A DNA stretch of 64,000 nt from Nocardia spumae (GCF_020733635.1 NZ_JAJFZL010000001.1:3906001-3970000), one strand, 5' to 3'. Shown: positions 41,668 to 50,248, counted from the first letter of the stretch. Numbers and translations are program-made. Notes: generated from the letters alone by a model not told the origin.

Positions 41668-43062
41668 GTGACGATGATGCACGGCGGCGAGGTCGTCGAA
41701 CGGGCGCTGGCCACCGCTCGCGCGGACGAGACGATCGTCATCGTCACCGATGCGTCCGAGGCCTCGCTGCGTTGGGCCGGCAATTCCATGACGACCAACG
41801 GCGCATCGGTGTCGCGGGCGTGGTCGGTGGTGTCGATTGTGCGGGACGGGCCGGGTTCGGCCCGGGTCGGCAGTGTCGGATCCACCAGCGTGGATCCGGC
41901 GGAGATCGAGTCCGTGGTGCGCGCCGCCGAAGAGGCCGCGCGTACGGCCGAACCGGCCACCGACGCGATGCCGCTCCTGGATCCGGACACCGCCGGATCC
42001 GCGGCGGATGCGGCGTGGGCCGCCGCGGTGCCCGAGACCGGGATCGAGGTGTTCACCGGGATCGCCGGTGACCTCGCGACCGGCTTCGCCGGCGCCGACC
42101 GGCTCTACGGCTTCGCCCACCACCAGCTGGACACCACCTGGCTGGGCACCTCCACCGGGATTCGCCGCCGCTGGACCGAGCCCACCGGCTCGATCGAGAT
42201 CAACGGCAAACGCGGCGGGAACGGCGACGCGGCCAGTGCCTGGGTCGGCGCGCCGACCGCCGATTTCGCCGATATCGGCGTCTCCGCGCTGCTGTCGGAG
42301 CTGGGACGCCGGCTCGATTGGTGCGCGCGCCGGATCGAATTGCCGGCCGGTCGCTATCCGACCCTGCTGCCGCCCTCGGCAGTCGCCGACCTGCTGATTC
42401 CGATGCTGTGGTCGATGGACGGGCGCGGCGCGCAGGAGGGGCATACCGCCTTCGCCCGCGCCGGCGGCACCCGAATCGGCGAGCGGCTCACCGACATCGC
42501 GCTGACGATGTATTCCGATCCGCGCGCCGCGGGCCTGGAGTACCGGCCGTTCGTCGCTACCGCGGCGTCGTCGGAGACGACGTCGGTCTTCGACAACGGC
42601 CTGGCCGCCGATCGCGTCGACTGGCTGCGGGCCGGGGTGATCGAAGCGCTCACCTATCCGCGCGCGGCCGCTGCCGAGTTCGACGCGCCGGTCACCGTGG
42701 CGGGCCGCAATCTGCTGCTGACCGGCGGGACGGACACCACACTCGAGCAGATGATCGCCGGCACCGAACGCGGCCTGCTGCTGACCTGCCTGTGGTACAT
42801 CCGCGAAGTCGATCCGGCGACCCTGCTGCAGACCGGTCTGACCCGTGACGGCGTGTACCTGGTGCAGGACGGGGCGGTGACCGCCGCGGTCAACAACTTC
42901 CGCTTCAACGAGAGTCCGCTGGATCTGCTGCGCCGCACCACCGAGGTCGGCGCCACCGAGATCACTTTGCCGCGCGAGTGGAAGGACTGGTTCACTCGTA
43001 CGGCCATGCCGCCCATGCGGATTCCCGACTTCCACATGTCGTCGGTGAGCCAGGCCACCTGA
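41668..43062 (+). CDS. tldE: TldE/PmbA subunit
   Basis: The start is GTG 41668 because AGGAGG lies 7 nt upstream, the best Shine-Dalgarno in the window. The 464-residue product has the PmbA/TldE fold signatures (GTSTGIRRRWTEPTGS, SSETTSVFDNG, GTERGLLLTCLWYIREVDP) and lacks the HExxxH of TldD, as expected for the non-catalytic partner. The 76-bp gap after tldD carries nothing else that I recognise. Confidence 0.93.
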   Translation: MTMMHGGEVVERALATARADETIVIVTDASEASLRWAGNSMTTNGASVSRAWSVVSIVRDGPGSARVGSVGSTSVDPAEIESVVRAAEEAARTAEPATDAMPLLDPDTAGSAADAAWAAAVPETGIEVFTGIAGDLATGFAGADRLYGFAHHQLDTTWLGTSTGIRRRWTEPTGSIEINGKRGGNGDAASAWVGAPTADFADIGVSALLSELGRRLDWCARRIELPAGRYPTLLPPSAVADLLIPMLWSMDGRGAQEGHTAFARAGGTRIGERLTDIALTMYSDPRAAGLEYRPFVATAASSETTSVFDNGLAADRVDWLRAGVIEALTYPRAAAAEFDAPVTVAGRNLLLTGGTDTTLEQMIAGTERGLLLTCLWYIREVDPATLLQTGLTRDGVYLVQDGAVTAAVNNFRFNESPLDLLRRTTEVGATEITLPREWKDWFTRTAMPPMRIPDFHMSSVSQAT

Positions 43063-43066
43063 GCGG

Positions 43067-43567
43067 TCAGGGGAGCGAGCGCGGGCGCAGCCGCACCACC
43101 ACCGTGCCGCGCGCGAGTGCCGCGCGCAGTTGCGCGCGGTTCACCTCGCCGTCGGGGTCCAGGGAGATCCCGGCGAAGCGGCCGTGCGTGGGATTCCGGC
43201 TGAGGATGACGCGGTAGGGCTCGGTGATCTCGTGTTCGTCCGAGACCACCTCCCAGTCGGCCAGCCGGTCGCGACCGTGCCAGGTGATGCGCACCGGTTC
43301 CCCGGATCGTAGGTTGCGCCGCCAGCCGGCGGCGGTGCCGACCAGCAGGACGCCGCCCGATTCGGCATATCCGACCGGATTCGCGTATACGCGACCGGAT
43401 TTCCGCCCGACCACCGTGATGATCAGCAGTTTGTCGCCGAGCAGGCGGTGCAGCGGCGATCGCAGCAGGGTGCGCAGGATGGCATCGACCGCCGGTTGCA
43501 GACGCAGTCGCCGGCGGCCGGACGGGGCGGCGGGCGCTGCGGATTCGGGTGTGCTGGATACGGACAT
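43067..43567 (-). CDS. Deazaflavin (F420)-dependent nitroreductase family protein, Ddn-like
   Basis: The 166-residue split-barrel protein carries the Ddn/DUF385 blocks KLLIITVVGRKSGR, YAESGGVLLVGT and WRRNLRSGEP. Ddn-type proteins are membrane-associated F420H2-dependent quinone reductases, some of which activate nitroimidazoles. ATG 43567 follows AGGAGA. It diverges from a TetR gene with a shared operator over both -10 regions, so it is probably repressed by that TetR. It ends 5 bp from tldE on the opposite strand. Confidence 0.92.
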   Translation of the reverse strand: MSVSSTPESAAPAAPSGRRRLRLQPAVDAILRTLLRSPLHRLLGDKLLIITVVGRKSGRVYANPVGYAESGGVLLVGTAAGWRRNLRSGEPVRITWHGRDRLADWEVVSDEHEITEPYRVILSRNPTHGRFAGISLDPDGEVNRAQLRAALARGTVVVRLRPRSLP

Positions 43568-43594
43568 GAGCGAATCTCCTCGTCCCTATTTTTC

Positions 43595-43606
43595 GAGTAT
43601 ATACTC
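43595..43606. promoter_or_regulatory. GAGTATATACTC operator between Ddn-like and TetR genes
   Basis: The perfect 12-bp dyad is flanked by TTTTC and GAAAA with one slipped base. It contains a TATACT hexamer on each strand, so a repressor here would block both divergent promoters. Confidence 0.75.
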
Positions 43607-43666
43607 AGAAAATAGAACGGGATGCGGCATACTGCAAGAGCCGGAGCCGATGAGAAGGGAGAGCCG

Positions 43667-44299
43667 GTGACCGCCGAACGGACCGCGCGTACCCGCGGAC
43701 GACCCCGCAGGGGCGTCCGCGAGGCCGTGATCGCCGCGGCCCAGGAGGTTCTCACGAACTCGGGCGGGGCACGACTGACCACCAAGGAGGTCGCCACTCG
43801 CGCCGGCGTGGCCGAATCCAGCATCTTCTACCACTTCGGCGATCGAACAGGCCTGCTACAGGCGGTGATTCACCACCATCTGCGACCGCTGAAGGATATG
43901 CTCGCCGACCACTCCGGCACCGCCGAGGCGAACGAACCGGACGATCTGCGCACCGATCTCGTACGCCTGCTCACCGTGCTGGAGAACTTCTTCCACGCCG
44001 CGTTACCGGTGCTCGCGGCCATCGAGTCCGATCCCGATCTGCGGGCGGCCTATTCCGCGCGCAGCCGCGATCTCGATCTGGGCCCGCACCGCGCGGTCGA
44101 CGCGGTCATCGCCCATCTGTCGGCGCGGCACACGATCGTCGCGCAACCCCGGACGGCCGCGCTGCTCATCGTGGGGGCGGCACACCAGCGCGCCCTGCAA
44201 CACCGGATGAGCCCGGCCGAAGCGCAGGCGGCCCTGCCCTCCCCCGAGGCGATCGCCGACGCGGCCCTACCGCTGTTCCTGCCCGCGACGGCGCCCTGA
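43667..44299 (+). CDS. TetR-family regulator of the Ddn-like gene
   Basis: GTG 43667 gives 210 residues, preceded by AAGGGAGAG. The N-terminal HTH spans about 12-60 (TTKEVATRAGVAESSIFYHF). The C-terminal helices are typical of small-molecule-responsive TetR proteins. Arrangement and palindrome strongly suggest it controls itself and the divergent deazaflavin reductase. It is convergent with the XRE gene. Confidence 0.92.
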   Translation: MTAERTARTRGRPRRGVREAVIAAAQEVLTNSGGARLTTKEVATRAGVAESSIFYHFGDRTGLLQAVIHHHLRPLKDMLADHSGTAEANEPDDLRTDLVRLLTVLENFFHAALPVLAAIESDPDLRAAYSARSRDLDLGPHRAVDAVIAHLSARHTIVAQPRTAALLIVGAAHQRALQHRMSPAEAQAALPSPEAIADAALPLFLPATAP

Positions 44300-44304
44300 G
44301 ACCT

Positions 44305-44583
44305 TCACGCGGACGCGCTCAGACCGCTGTCGGACTGCCAGACCTCGGCCAGCTCCTGCAGCGGAACACCGAGGGCGATACCGAGCCCGACCACCGTGCC
44401 GAACGCCGGACTGGGCAGCCGGCCGGACTCGATCTTGCGCAGCGTCTCCGGCGAGATACCGGCGGCCCGCGCGATGGCGACCGGATCCCGATCACCCCGC
44501 ACCGCGCGCAGATGCGCTCCCAGGCGACGACCGGCATCGACCTGTGCCGCGGTCAGCGGAAGACGAACCATGCGCTCCAGCAT
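44305..44583 (-). CDS. Small XRE-type repressor paired with a methionine aminopeptidase
   Basis: The 92-residue product is essentially only an HTH_XRE domain (LRAVRGDRDPVAIARAAGIS, then TLRKIESGRLPSPAF), about residues 22-80. ATG 44583 is the outer start; ATG 44571 is an alternative with GGAG very close. Two matched GGTAT-N4-ATACC palindromes lie between it and the divergent aminopeptidase gene. This is the layout of an autorepressor that also controls its neighbour. Confidence 0.88.
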   Translation of the reverse strand: MLERMVRLPLTAAQVDAGRRLGAHLRAVRGDRDPVAIARAAGISPETLRKIESGRLPSPAFGTVVGLGIALGVPLQELAEVWQSDSGLSASA

Positions 44584-44589
44584 AGAGTT

Positions 44590-44603
44590 GGTATTTAAAT
44601 ACC
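44590..44603. promoter_or_regulatory. Operator 1, GGTAT-N4-ATACC
   Basis: GGTATTTAAATACC is a perfect 14-bp palindrome 7 bp from the XRE start. Its centre is 29 bp from that of the second copy. Confidence 0.75.
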
Positions 44604-44617
44604 GCCACCGCTACAGT

Positions 44618-44633
44618 CGGTATACAAATACCG
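44618..44633. promoter_or_regulatory. Operator 2, GGTAT-N4-ATACC
   Basis: CGGTATACAAATACCG has 6-bp arms around ACAA. It covers TATACA (44621-44626), the likely -10 of the aminopeptidase gene, so binding would block that promoter. Confidence 0.75.
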
Positions 44634-44647
44634 AGCAGGGAGGTGTC

Positions 44648-45415
44648 GTGGTCGAATTGAAGACCCCCGCCGAGATCGAGCGGATGCGAATCGCCGGGCA
44701 GTTCGTAGCCCAGGTACTCGCCGAGGTGCGGGAGCGGGCCGTGGTCGGCGTGAATCTGCTCGACCTCGAACAGCACGTTCGCCGCCGAATTCACGAACGC
44801 GGCGCGGTGTCGTGCTACTGGGATTACTCGCCGTCGTTCGGCCGTGGGCCGTTCCGCAATACCGTCTGCCTATCGGTCAACGACGCCGTCCTGCACGGAC
44901 TGCCCTTCGACTACGTCCTGCGCGACGGTGACGTGCTGACCATCGACCTGGCGGTATCGGTCGACGGGTGGGTCGCCGACGCCGCGGTTACGACGATCGT
45001 CGGCACCGCCGATCCCGAAGATGCCCGACTGGTCGGCGCCACCGAGGAAGCCTTGGCGGCGGCGGTGGCCGCCGCGCGCCCGGGTGGACGGCTCGGCGAT
45101 ATCTCGGCGGCGATCGCGGCAGTGGCCCGCCGTCACGGTTATCCGGTCAACACCGAATTCGGCGGGCACGGCCTGGGCCGGACCATGCACGAGGATCCGC
45201 ACGTCCCCAACAGCGGGCGCGCCGGACGCGGTATGCGGCTGATCCCGGGCCTGACCATCGCGATCGAGCCGTGGTTCGCGCGCACCACCGACCGCATCTT
45301 CACCGATCCCGACGGCTGGACGATCCGGTCCGCCGACGGCTCCCGGACCGCCCATTCCGAGCACACCGTCGCCATCACCGACGACGGCCCCGAAATCCTC
45401 ACGCGGGCCGCGTGA
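44648..45415 (+). CDS. map: Type I methionine aminopeptidase
   Basis: GTG 44648 lies just after GGGAGG. The 255-residue pita-bread enzyme shows the metal ligands: two Asp in TIDLAVSVDGWVADAA, His in GGHGLGRTMHEDP, Glu in IAIEPWF and Glu in SEHTVAI. It lacks the N-terminal zinc-finger extension of some actinobacterial forms. It removes initiator Met from nascent proteins. An essential housekeeping copy would not usually have its own XRE repressor with two operators, so this is probably an additional, conditionally expressed copy. Confidence 0.95.
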   Translation: MVELKTPAEIERMRIAGQFVAQVLAEVRERAVVGVNLLDLEQHVRRRIHERGAVSCYWDYSPSFGRGPFRNTVCLSVNDAVLHGLPFDYVLRDGDVLTIDLAVSVDGWVADAAVTTIVGTADPEDARLVGATEEALAAAVAAARPGGRLGDISAAIAAVARRHGYPVNTEFGGHGLGRTMHEDPHVPNSGRAGRGMRLIPGLTIAIEPWFARTTDRIFTDPDGWTIRSADGSRTAHSEHTVAITDDGPEILTRAA

Positions 45416-45459
45416 TCGGCGAGCGCGGCCGCGGCACCACTCGGTCCCCGGCCACCGGA

Positions 45460-45465
45460 TAGGCT
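45460..45465 (+). promoter_or_regulatory. -10 element TAGGCT of the split-barrel gene at 45474
   Basis: TAGGCT is followed by GGCTCGCT and GTG 45474 (8-nt gap). Confidence 0.6.
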
Positions 45466-45473
45466 GGCTCGCT

Positions 45474-45860
45474 GTGGACAATCCTTTCGGGCAGGCCGGC
45501 ACCGCGAGCTACGTACTGCTGACGACCTTCCGCGCCGACGGCAGCGCGGTCGCGACCCCGGTGTGGGCCGCGCTGGACGACTCCCGGCTGTATGTCTGGA
45601 CCGAGACCAACAGCTGGAAGGTCAAGCGGCTGCGCCGCAATCCGGAACTCACCGTGCAGCCGTGCAGCGTGTCGGGCAAACCACGTGGCGAGATCGTCCG
45701 GGGCACCGGCGAGGTGCTCGACGAATCGGGCAGCGACCGGGTCCGGACGTTGATCAAGCGCAAATACTCGATCATGGGCTGGCTGACCGTCACCGGCAGT
45801 GTGCTGCGGCGCGGCCGCGAGGGCACCATCGGCATCGAAATCACCGCCGCCGCCGACTGA
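45474..45860 (+). CDS. F420-type split-barrel (PPOX class) protein
   Basis: The 128-residue flavin-binding split barrel has YVLLTTFRADGSAVATPVW at the start and the KVKRLRRNPELTVQP strand-turn that in F420-type members contacts the cofactor phosphate. Members reduce diverse substrates with F420H2. It is convergent with a paralogue of the same family 6 bp away. Specific activity cannot be read from sequence. Confidence 0.9.
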   Translation: MDNPFGQAGTASYVLLTTFRADGSAVATPVWAALDDSRLYVWTETNSWKVKRLRRNPELTVQPCSVSGKPRGEIVRGTGEVLDESGSDRVRTLIKRKYSIMGWLTVTGSVLRRGREGTIGIEITAAAD

Positions 45861-45866
45861 TCCGGT

Positions 45867-46244
45867 CTAGGCGGCCGTGATCGCCAGACCGACCGAGGCG
45901 TTCTTCCCGCGAATCAGTGTGTGCCCGCGAATGAGCACGGTACCGATCAGTCCGTATTTACCCGCGATCAGATCGCGGACATGCTCGGTACCCGCGGTGT
46001 CGAGGATACGGGCCGTCGCGGCGCTGGCCTCCGATCCGGTGGGGCGGCCGCGACTGTCGCAGGCCCGCAGGGTCACCGCGGCGTTGCGGCGCAGGCGTTT
46101 GACCTTTCCGGTCTTCGGATTGGTCCACACCACCAGCTCATCGCCGTCGGGGGCCACCCAGACCGGGGTGCCGACCGGAGTGCCGTCCTTCTTGTAGGTC
46201 GTGAGCAGCACGTACTTCTGCTGTGCGAGATCGTTCCAGGTCAT
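45867..46244 (-). CDS. F420-type split-barrel protein, Rv2061c-like
   Basis: The 125-residue paralogue of the preceding gene has YVLLTTYKKDGTPVGTPVW and KVKRLRRNAAVTLRA. Position next to cobN matches Rv2061c of M. tuberculosis (from memory). ATG 46244 follows a -10 hexamer by 6 nt, so it does not need the cobN transcript; a hairpin separates the two genes. Confidence 0.9.
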   Translation of the reverse strand: MTWNDLAQQKYVLLTTYKKDGTPVGTPVWVAPDGDELVVWTNPKTGKVKRLRRNAAVTLRACDSRGRPTGSEASAATARILDTAGTEHVRDLIAGKYGLIGTVLIRGHTLIRGKNASVGLAITAA

Positions 46245-46250
46245 GTACCC

Positions 46251-46256
46251 ACGGTA
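46251..46256 (-). promoter_or_regulatory. -10 element TACCGT of the Rv2061c-like gene
   Basis: TACCGT is followed by GGGTAC and ATG 46244 on the minus strand (6-nt gap). Confidence 0.6.
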
Positions 46257-46265
46257 GAGGCGAGT

Positions 46266-46299
46266 GCGGGTGCGCACATCCGTCCGGCGACGCACCCGC
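46266..46299 (-). terminator. Hairpin after cobN
   Basis: GCGGGTGCG (46266-46274) and CGCACCCGC (46291-46299) form a perfect 9-bp stem with a 16-nt loop, extendable by 3 bp past a bulge. It lies between the cobN stop and the next promoter. No T-run. Confidence 0.5.
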
Positions 46300-46332
46300 C
46301 ACTGCGACCGCCGACGTAGCGGCGGGCCCGGT

Positions 46333-49300
46333 CTACTCCAGCTCGCCCTCGGTCTCCAGATAGATCTGGCGCAGCCGGTCCAGCGTCTCGGGCCGCGGAG
46401 CCTCCCACAACGTGCGTTCGGCGGCCTCGAGCAACCGCTCGGCGATGCCGTGCAGCGCCCACGGATTCGACTCGGTCATGAACTTGCGGTTCACCTCGTC
46501 GAAAACGTAGCTCTCGGACAGCTTTTCGTACATCCAGTCGGCAACCACATTGGTGGTGGCGTCGTAACCGAACAGGTAGTCGACCGTGGCCGCCATCTCG
46601 AACGCGCCCTTGTAGCCGTGCCGGCGCATCGCCTCGAGCCAGCGCGGATTGACCACCCGCGATCGGAACACCCGGGTGGTCTCCTCCGACAGCGTGCGGG
46701 TGCGCACCGCGTCGGGACGAGTGCTGTCGCCGATATAGGCTTCCGGATTCGTGCCGGTCAGCGCCCGGACCGCGGCGACCATACCGCCGTGGTACTGGAA
46801 GTAGTCGTCAGAATCGGCGATGTCGTGCTCGCGGGTGTCGGTGTTCTTCGCCGCGACCGCGATCCGACGGTAGGCGGCACGCATATCGTCGGCGGCGGGG
46901 GCGCCGTCCAGATCCCGGCCGTAGGCGTACCCGCCCCACGCGGTGTACACCTGGGCCAGATCGTCGTCGGTGCGCCAGCTCTTGGAGTCGATCAGCTGTA
47001 GCAGTCCGGCGCCGTAGGTGCCGGGCTTGGACCCGAAGATGCGAGTGGTGGCCCGCCGCCGGTCACCGTGGTCGGCGAGATCCGCATCGGTGTGCGCGCG
47101 AACGTAATTCGACTCCGCGGGCTCGTCCAGCTCGGCCACGAGGCGTACCGCGTCGTCGAGCAGCGCGAGCACGTGCGGGAACGCGTCGCGGAAGAAGCCG
47201 GAGATGCGCACCGTGACATCGATGCGCGGGCGGCCCAGCTCGGCCGGGTCGATCACTTCCAGGCGGGTGACGCGACGGCTGGCCTCGTCCCAGACCGGGC
47301 GTACGCCCAGCAGTGCGAACACCTCGGCGATATCGTCACCGGAGGTACGCATGGCCGAGGTGCCCCAGACCGACAGCCCCACCGATCGCGGGTACTCACC
47401 GTGATCGGCGCGATAGCGTTCGAGCAAGGAATCCGCCATGGCCTGACCGGTTTCCCAGGCCAGCCGCGACGGTACCGCCTTCGGGTCCACCGAGTAGAAG
47501 TTGCGTCCGGTCGGCAGCACATTGATCAACCCACGCAGGGGTGAGCCACTCGGCCCCGCCGGAATGAAACCACCATCGAGCGCGTGCAGGATCCGCGCGA
47601 TCTCGACCCCGGTCTGCCGCAGTCGCGGCACGACCTCGGTGGCGGCGAAACGCAGTACCGCCGCGAGCGTGTCCGGGCGCGATACCTCCGGTTCGTGCCG
47701 GGCCACCAGCTCCTCGACCACCTCGGGCGACCAGTCCGCCGCCTGCAGCGCCGCGAGCACGCGCCGGGCTCGCTCCTCGACCGCGTCGACACGCTCGCGG
47801 GACTCGTCCCCGGATTCGTCGAGGCCCAGTGCCTCGCGCAGCCCCGGCACCGCGACCTCGCCGCCCCACAGCTGGCGGGCACGCAACATGGCCAGCACCA
47901 GGTCGAGCTCGCCCTCACCGACCGGCGCGCTGCCCAGCACATGCAGGCCGTCGCGAATCTGCACGTCCTTGATCTCGCACAGCCAGCCGTCGACATGCAG
48001 CAGCATGTCGTCGAAGGATTCCTCGTCGGGCCGTTCGTCCAGACCCAGATCGTGGTCCATCTTCGCGGCCCGCATCAGCGTCCAGATCTGCTGGCGGATC
48101 GCGGGCAGTTTGGCCGGATCCAGGGCGGAGATGTTGGCGTGCTCGTCGAGCAGTTGTTCCAGACGGGCGATATCGCCGTAGGTTTCCGCCCGCGCCATCG
48201 GCGGAATCAGGTGATCGACCAGGGTGGCGTGCGCCCGGCGCTTGGCCTGCGTGCCCTCGCCGGGATCGTTGACCAGGAACGGATACACCAGCGGCAGGTC
48301 ACCGAGTGCGGCGTCGGTCCCGCAGGCCGCGGACATGCCCAGTGTCTTGCCGGGCAGCCACTCCAGGTTGCCGTGCTTGCCCAGATGCACCATCGCGTCG
48401 GCGCCGAACCCACCCTCCTCGACGGTGGCCGACAACCAGCGGTACACGGCCAGATAGTGGTGGCTGGGTGGCAGATCCGGATCGTGATAGATCGCGACCG
48501 GATTCTCCCCGAATCCGCGCGGCGGCTGCACCAGCAGCACGATATTGCCGAAACGCAGTGCGGCGATGACGATCTCGCCGTCGGGGTCGGCGGAGCGGTC
48601 GACGAACAACTCCCCCGGTGGCGGCCCCCACGCCTCGACGACGGCCGTGCGCAGTTGCTCCGGCAGGGTGGCGAACCAGGCCGAGTACTGCCGGGCTCCG
48701 ATGCGAATCGGGTTGCCCTCCAACTGTTCCGCGCTCAACCAGTCCCGATCCTGGCCGCCGGCCGCGATCAGCGCGTGGATGAGCGCATCGCCGTCGCGCT
48801 CCTCGAGACCCGGCACATCACCCGGTGCGCCGAGTTCGTATCCGGCCGTGCGCATCTCGGTCAGCAGGCGGATGGCACTGGCCGGGGTGTCGAGTCCGAC
48901 CGCGTTGCCGATGCGGGCATGTTTGGTCGGATACGCCGACAGCATCAACGCGATCCGGCGCCGCGCGGCCGGCAGATGACGCAATCGCGCGTGGCGCACC
49001 GCGATTCCGGCGACCCGCGCCGCCCGCTCCGGGTCCGGCACATAGGCCGACAGCCCGTCGGCATCGAATTCCTTGAACGAGAACGGCACCGTGATGATGC
49101 GACCGTCGAATTCCGGCACCGCGACCTGGGTCGCCACATCCAGCGGCGACAGGCCGTCGTCGTTGTCCTCCCACTGCGCTCGACCACTGGTCAGGCACAA
49201 CCCCTGCAGAATCGGCACATCCAGATCGGCCAGCGCGCCGATATCCCACGCCTCGTCGTCACCACCGGCGGAGGCGGTCGCGGGCTTGGTACCGCCCGCC

Positions 49301-49965
49301 GCCAGCACCGTCACCACGAGCGCGTCCACGCCGCGCAGTGTCGCCAGCAGTTCGGGTTCGGCGTTGCGCAGCGAGGCGCAGTACAGCGGCAACGGCCGGG
49401 CGCCCGCCCGCTCGAGCGCGGCGCACAGGGCCTCCACATAGGCGGTGTTCCCGGCCAGATGCTGCGCGCGGTAGTACAGCACCGCCACCGTCGGCGTGGT
49501 GTCCGCCAGACGAGAGTCGTTGTCGGCCACGGTCTCCCGCACCCGCTCGAGCTCACCCCAGGACGGCAGTTGCACCGGCGGTTCGAAGCCGTGACCGGTG
49601 AGCAGGACGGTATCGGACAGGAAGTTGTGCAGCTGACGCAGATTGCCGGGCCCGCCCGCGGCCAGGTAGTTGTGCGCGTCGGCGGCGACACCGCCGGGGA
49701 CCGTGGAGCATTCCATCAGCTCGGCGTCGGGAGCCATCTCACCGCCGAGGGCCACGAGCGCGATCCCACTGGCCCGCAGGGCGTCCAGCCCCTCTTCCCA
49801 GGCGCGGCGCCCACCCAGGATCCGCACCACGATCAGCTCGACATCGCGCAGCAGGCCGGGCAGATCCTCGACCAGCAGCCGGGCCGGGTTGGCCAGCCGG
49901 TAGTCGGCACCGCTGGCACGCGCGGACAGCAGATCGGTGTCGGAGGTGGACAGCAGCAGGATCAC
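46333..49965 (-). CDS. cobN: Cobaltochelatase subunit CobN
   Basis: The 1,210-residue protein is full length for CobN. It contains conserved blocks such as VHLGKHGNLEWLPGKTLGMS (His-rich tetrapyrrole-site region), VYPFLVNDPGEGTQAKRRAHA and KSWRTDDDLAQVYTAWGGYAYG. CobN inserts Co2+ into hydrogenobyrinate a,c-diamide, driven by AAA+ partners (CobS/CobT or ChlI/ChlD) that are not in this window. GTG 49965 follows GAGGAG. Its leader carries a cobalamin riboswitch, so expression should fall when B12 is plentiful. Confidence 0.98.
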   Translation of the reverse strand: MILLLSTSDTDLLSARASGADYRLANPARLLVEDLPGLLRDVELIVVRILGGRRAWEEGLDALRASGIALVALGGEMAPDAELMECSTVPGGVAADAHNYLAAGGPGNLRQLHNFLSDTVLLTGHGFEPPVQLPSWGELERVRETVADNDSRLADTTPTVAVLYYRAQHLAGNTAYVEALCAALERAGARPLPLYCASLRNAEPELLATLRGVDALVVTVLAAGGTKPATASAGGDDEAWDIGALADLDVPILQGLCLTSGRAQWEDNDDGLSPLDVATQVAVPEFDGRIITVPFSFKEFDADGLSAYVPDPERAARVAGIAVRHARLRHLPAARRRIALMLSAYPTKHARIGNAVGLDTPASAIRLLTEMRTAGYELGAPGDVPGLEERDGDALIHALIAAGGQDRDWLSAEQLEGNPIRIGARQYSAWFATLPEQLRTAVVEAWGPPPGELFVDRSADPDGEIVIAALRFGNIVLLVQPPRGFGENPVAIYHDPDLPPSHHYLAVYRWLSATVEEGGFGADAMVHLGKHGNLEWLPGKTLGMSAACGTDAALGDLPLVYPFLVNDPGEGTQAKRRAHATLVDHLIPPMARAETYGDIARLEQLLDEHANISALDPAKLPAIRQQIWTLMRAAKMDHDLGLDERPDEESFDDMLLHVDGWLCEIKDVQIRDGLHVLGSAPVGEGELDLVLAMLRARQLWGGEVAVPGLREALGLDESGDESRERVDAVEERARRVLAALQAADWSPEVVEELVARHEPEVSRPDTLAAVLRFAATEVVPRLRQTGVEIARILHALDGGFIPAGPSGSPLRGLINVLPTGRNFYSVDPKAVPSRLAWETGQAMADSLLERYRADHGEYPRSVGLSVWGTSAMRTSGDDIAEVFALLGVRPVWDEASRRVTRLEVIDPAELGRPRIDVTVRISGFFRDAFPHVLALLDDAVRLVAELDEPAESNYVRAHTDADLADHGDRRRATTRIFGSKPGTYGAGLLQLIDSKSWRTDDDLAQVYTAWGGYAYGRDLDGAPAADDMRAAYRRIAVAAKNTDTREHDIADSDDYFQYHGGMVAAVRALTGTNPEAYIGDSTRPDAVRTRTLSEETTRVFRSRVVNPRWLEAMRRHGYKGAFEMAATVDYLFGYDATTNVVADWMYEKLSESYVFDEVNRKFMTESNPWALHGIAERLLEAAERTLWEAPRPETLDRLRQIYLETEGELE

Positions 49966-50003
49966 AGTTCTCCTCGGGTGACGCGCCCTATGCGGATTCG
50001 GCT

Positions 50004-50078
50004 GCCCACCCGGAGGGTCTGACTGTCACAGTGGCGCGACCGCACCGGAATTTCACCGGATTCCTCACGTCGGCGGGC
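50004..50078 (-). ncRNA. Compact cobalamin riboswitch of cobN
   Basis: On the minus strand the conserved core is plain: GAATCCGGTGAAATTCCGG, then GCGGTCGCGCCACTGTGA and CAGTCAGACCC. A 7-bp closing stem forms between GCCCGCC (50078-50072) and GGTGGGC (50010-50004) with one G-U pair. No terminator hairpin follows before the GAGGAG at 49971-49976, so control is probably at translation. Confidence 0.9.
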
Positions 50079-50084
50079 ATCGGG

Positions 50085-50090
50085 ATGCTA
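50085..50090 (-). promoter_or_regulatory. -10 element TAGCAT of the cobN leader
   Basis: TAGCAT ends 6 nt before base 50078, so the predicted transcript starts almost exactly at the 5' strand of the riboswitch closing stem. Confidence 0.6.
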
Positions 50091-50128
50091 TCGCGCCGCA
50101 CGGGGTCGCCGACGTCCGCCCGGCGGTA

Positions 50129-50157
50129 CCGGTGCCCGCCGATCCGGCGGGCACCGG
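50129..50157. other. Perfect 13-bp hairpin in the cobN/50249 divergent region
   Basis: CCGGTGCCCGCCG, loop ATC, then the exact complement. It lies upstream of both divergent promoters and follows no gene, so it is neither an ordinary terminator nor part of the riboswitch. Function unknown. Confidence 0.7.
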
Positions 50158-50236
50158 GTCTCGATGCGGCTTCCGTTGCGCCGCAGTGCGGTCCACCACC
50201 GTGGTGACCGGTATTCCCGAATCCTCCGCCCCGGCG

Positions 50237-50242
50237 TACGCT
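50237..50242 (+). promoter_or_regulatory. -10 element TACGCT of the small membrane gene at 50249
   Basis: TACGCT is followed by GTGAAT and ATG 50249 (6-nt gap). Confidence 0.65.
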
Positions 50243-50248
50243 GTGAAT

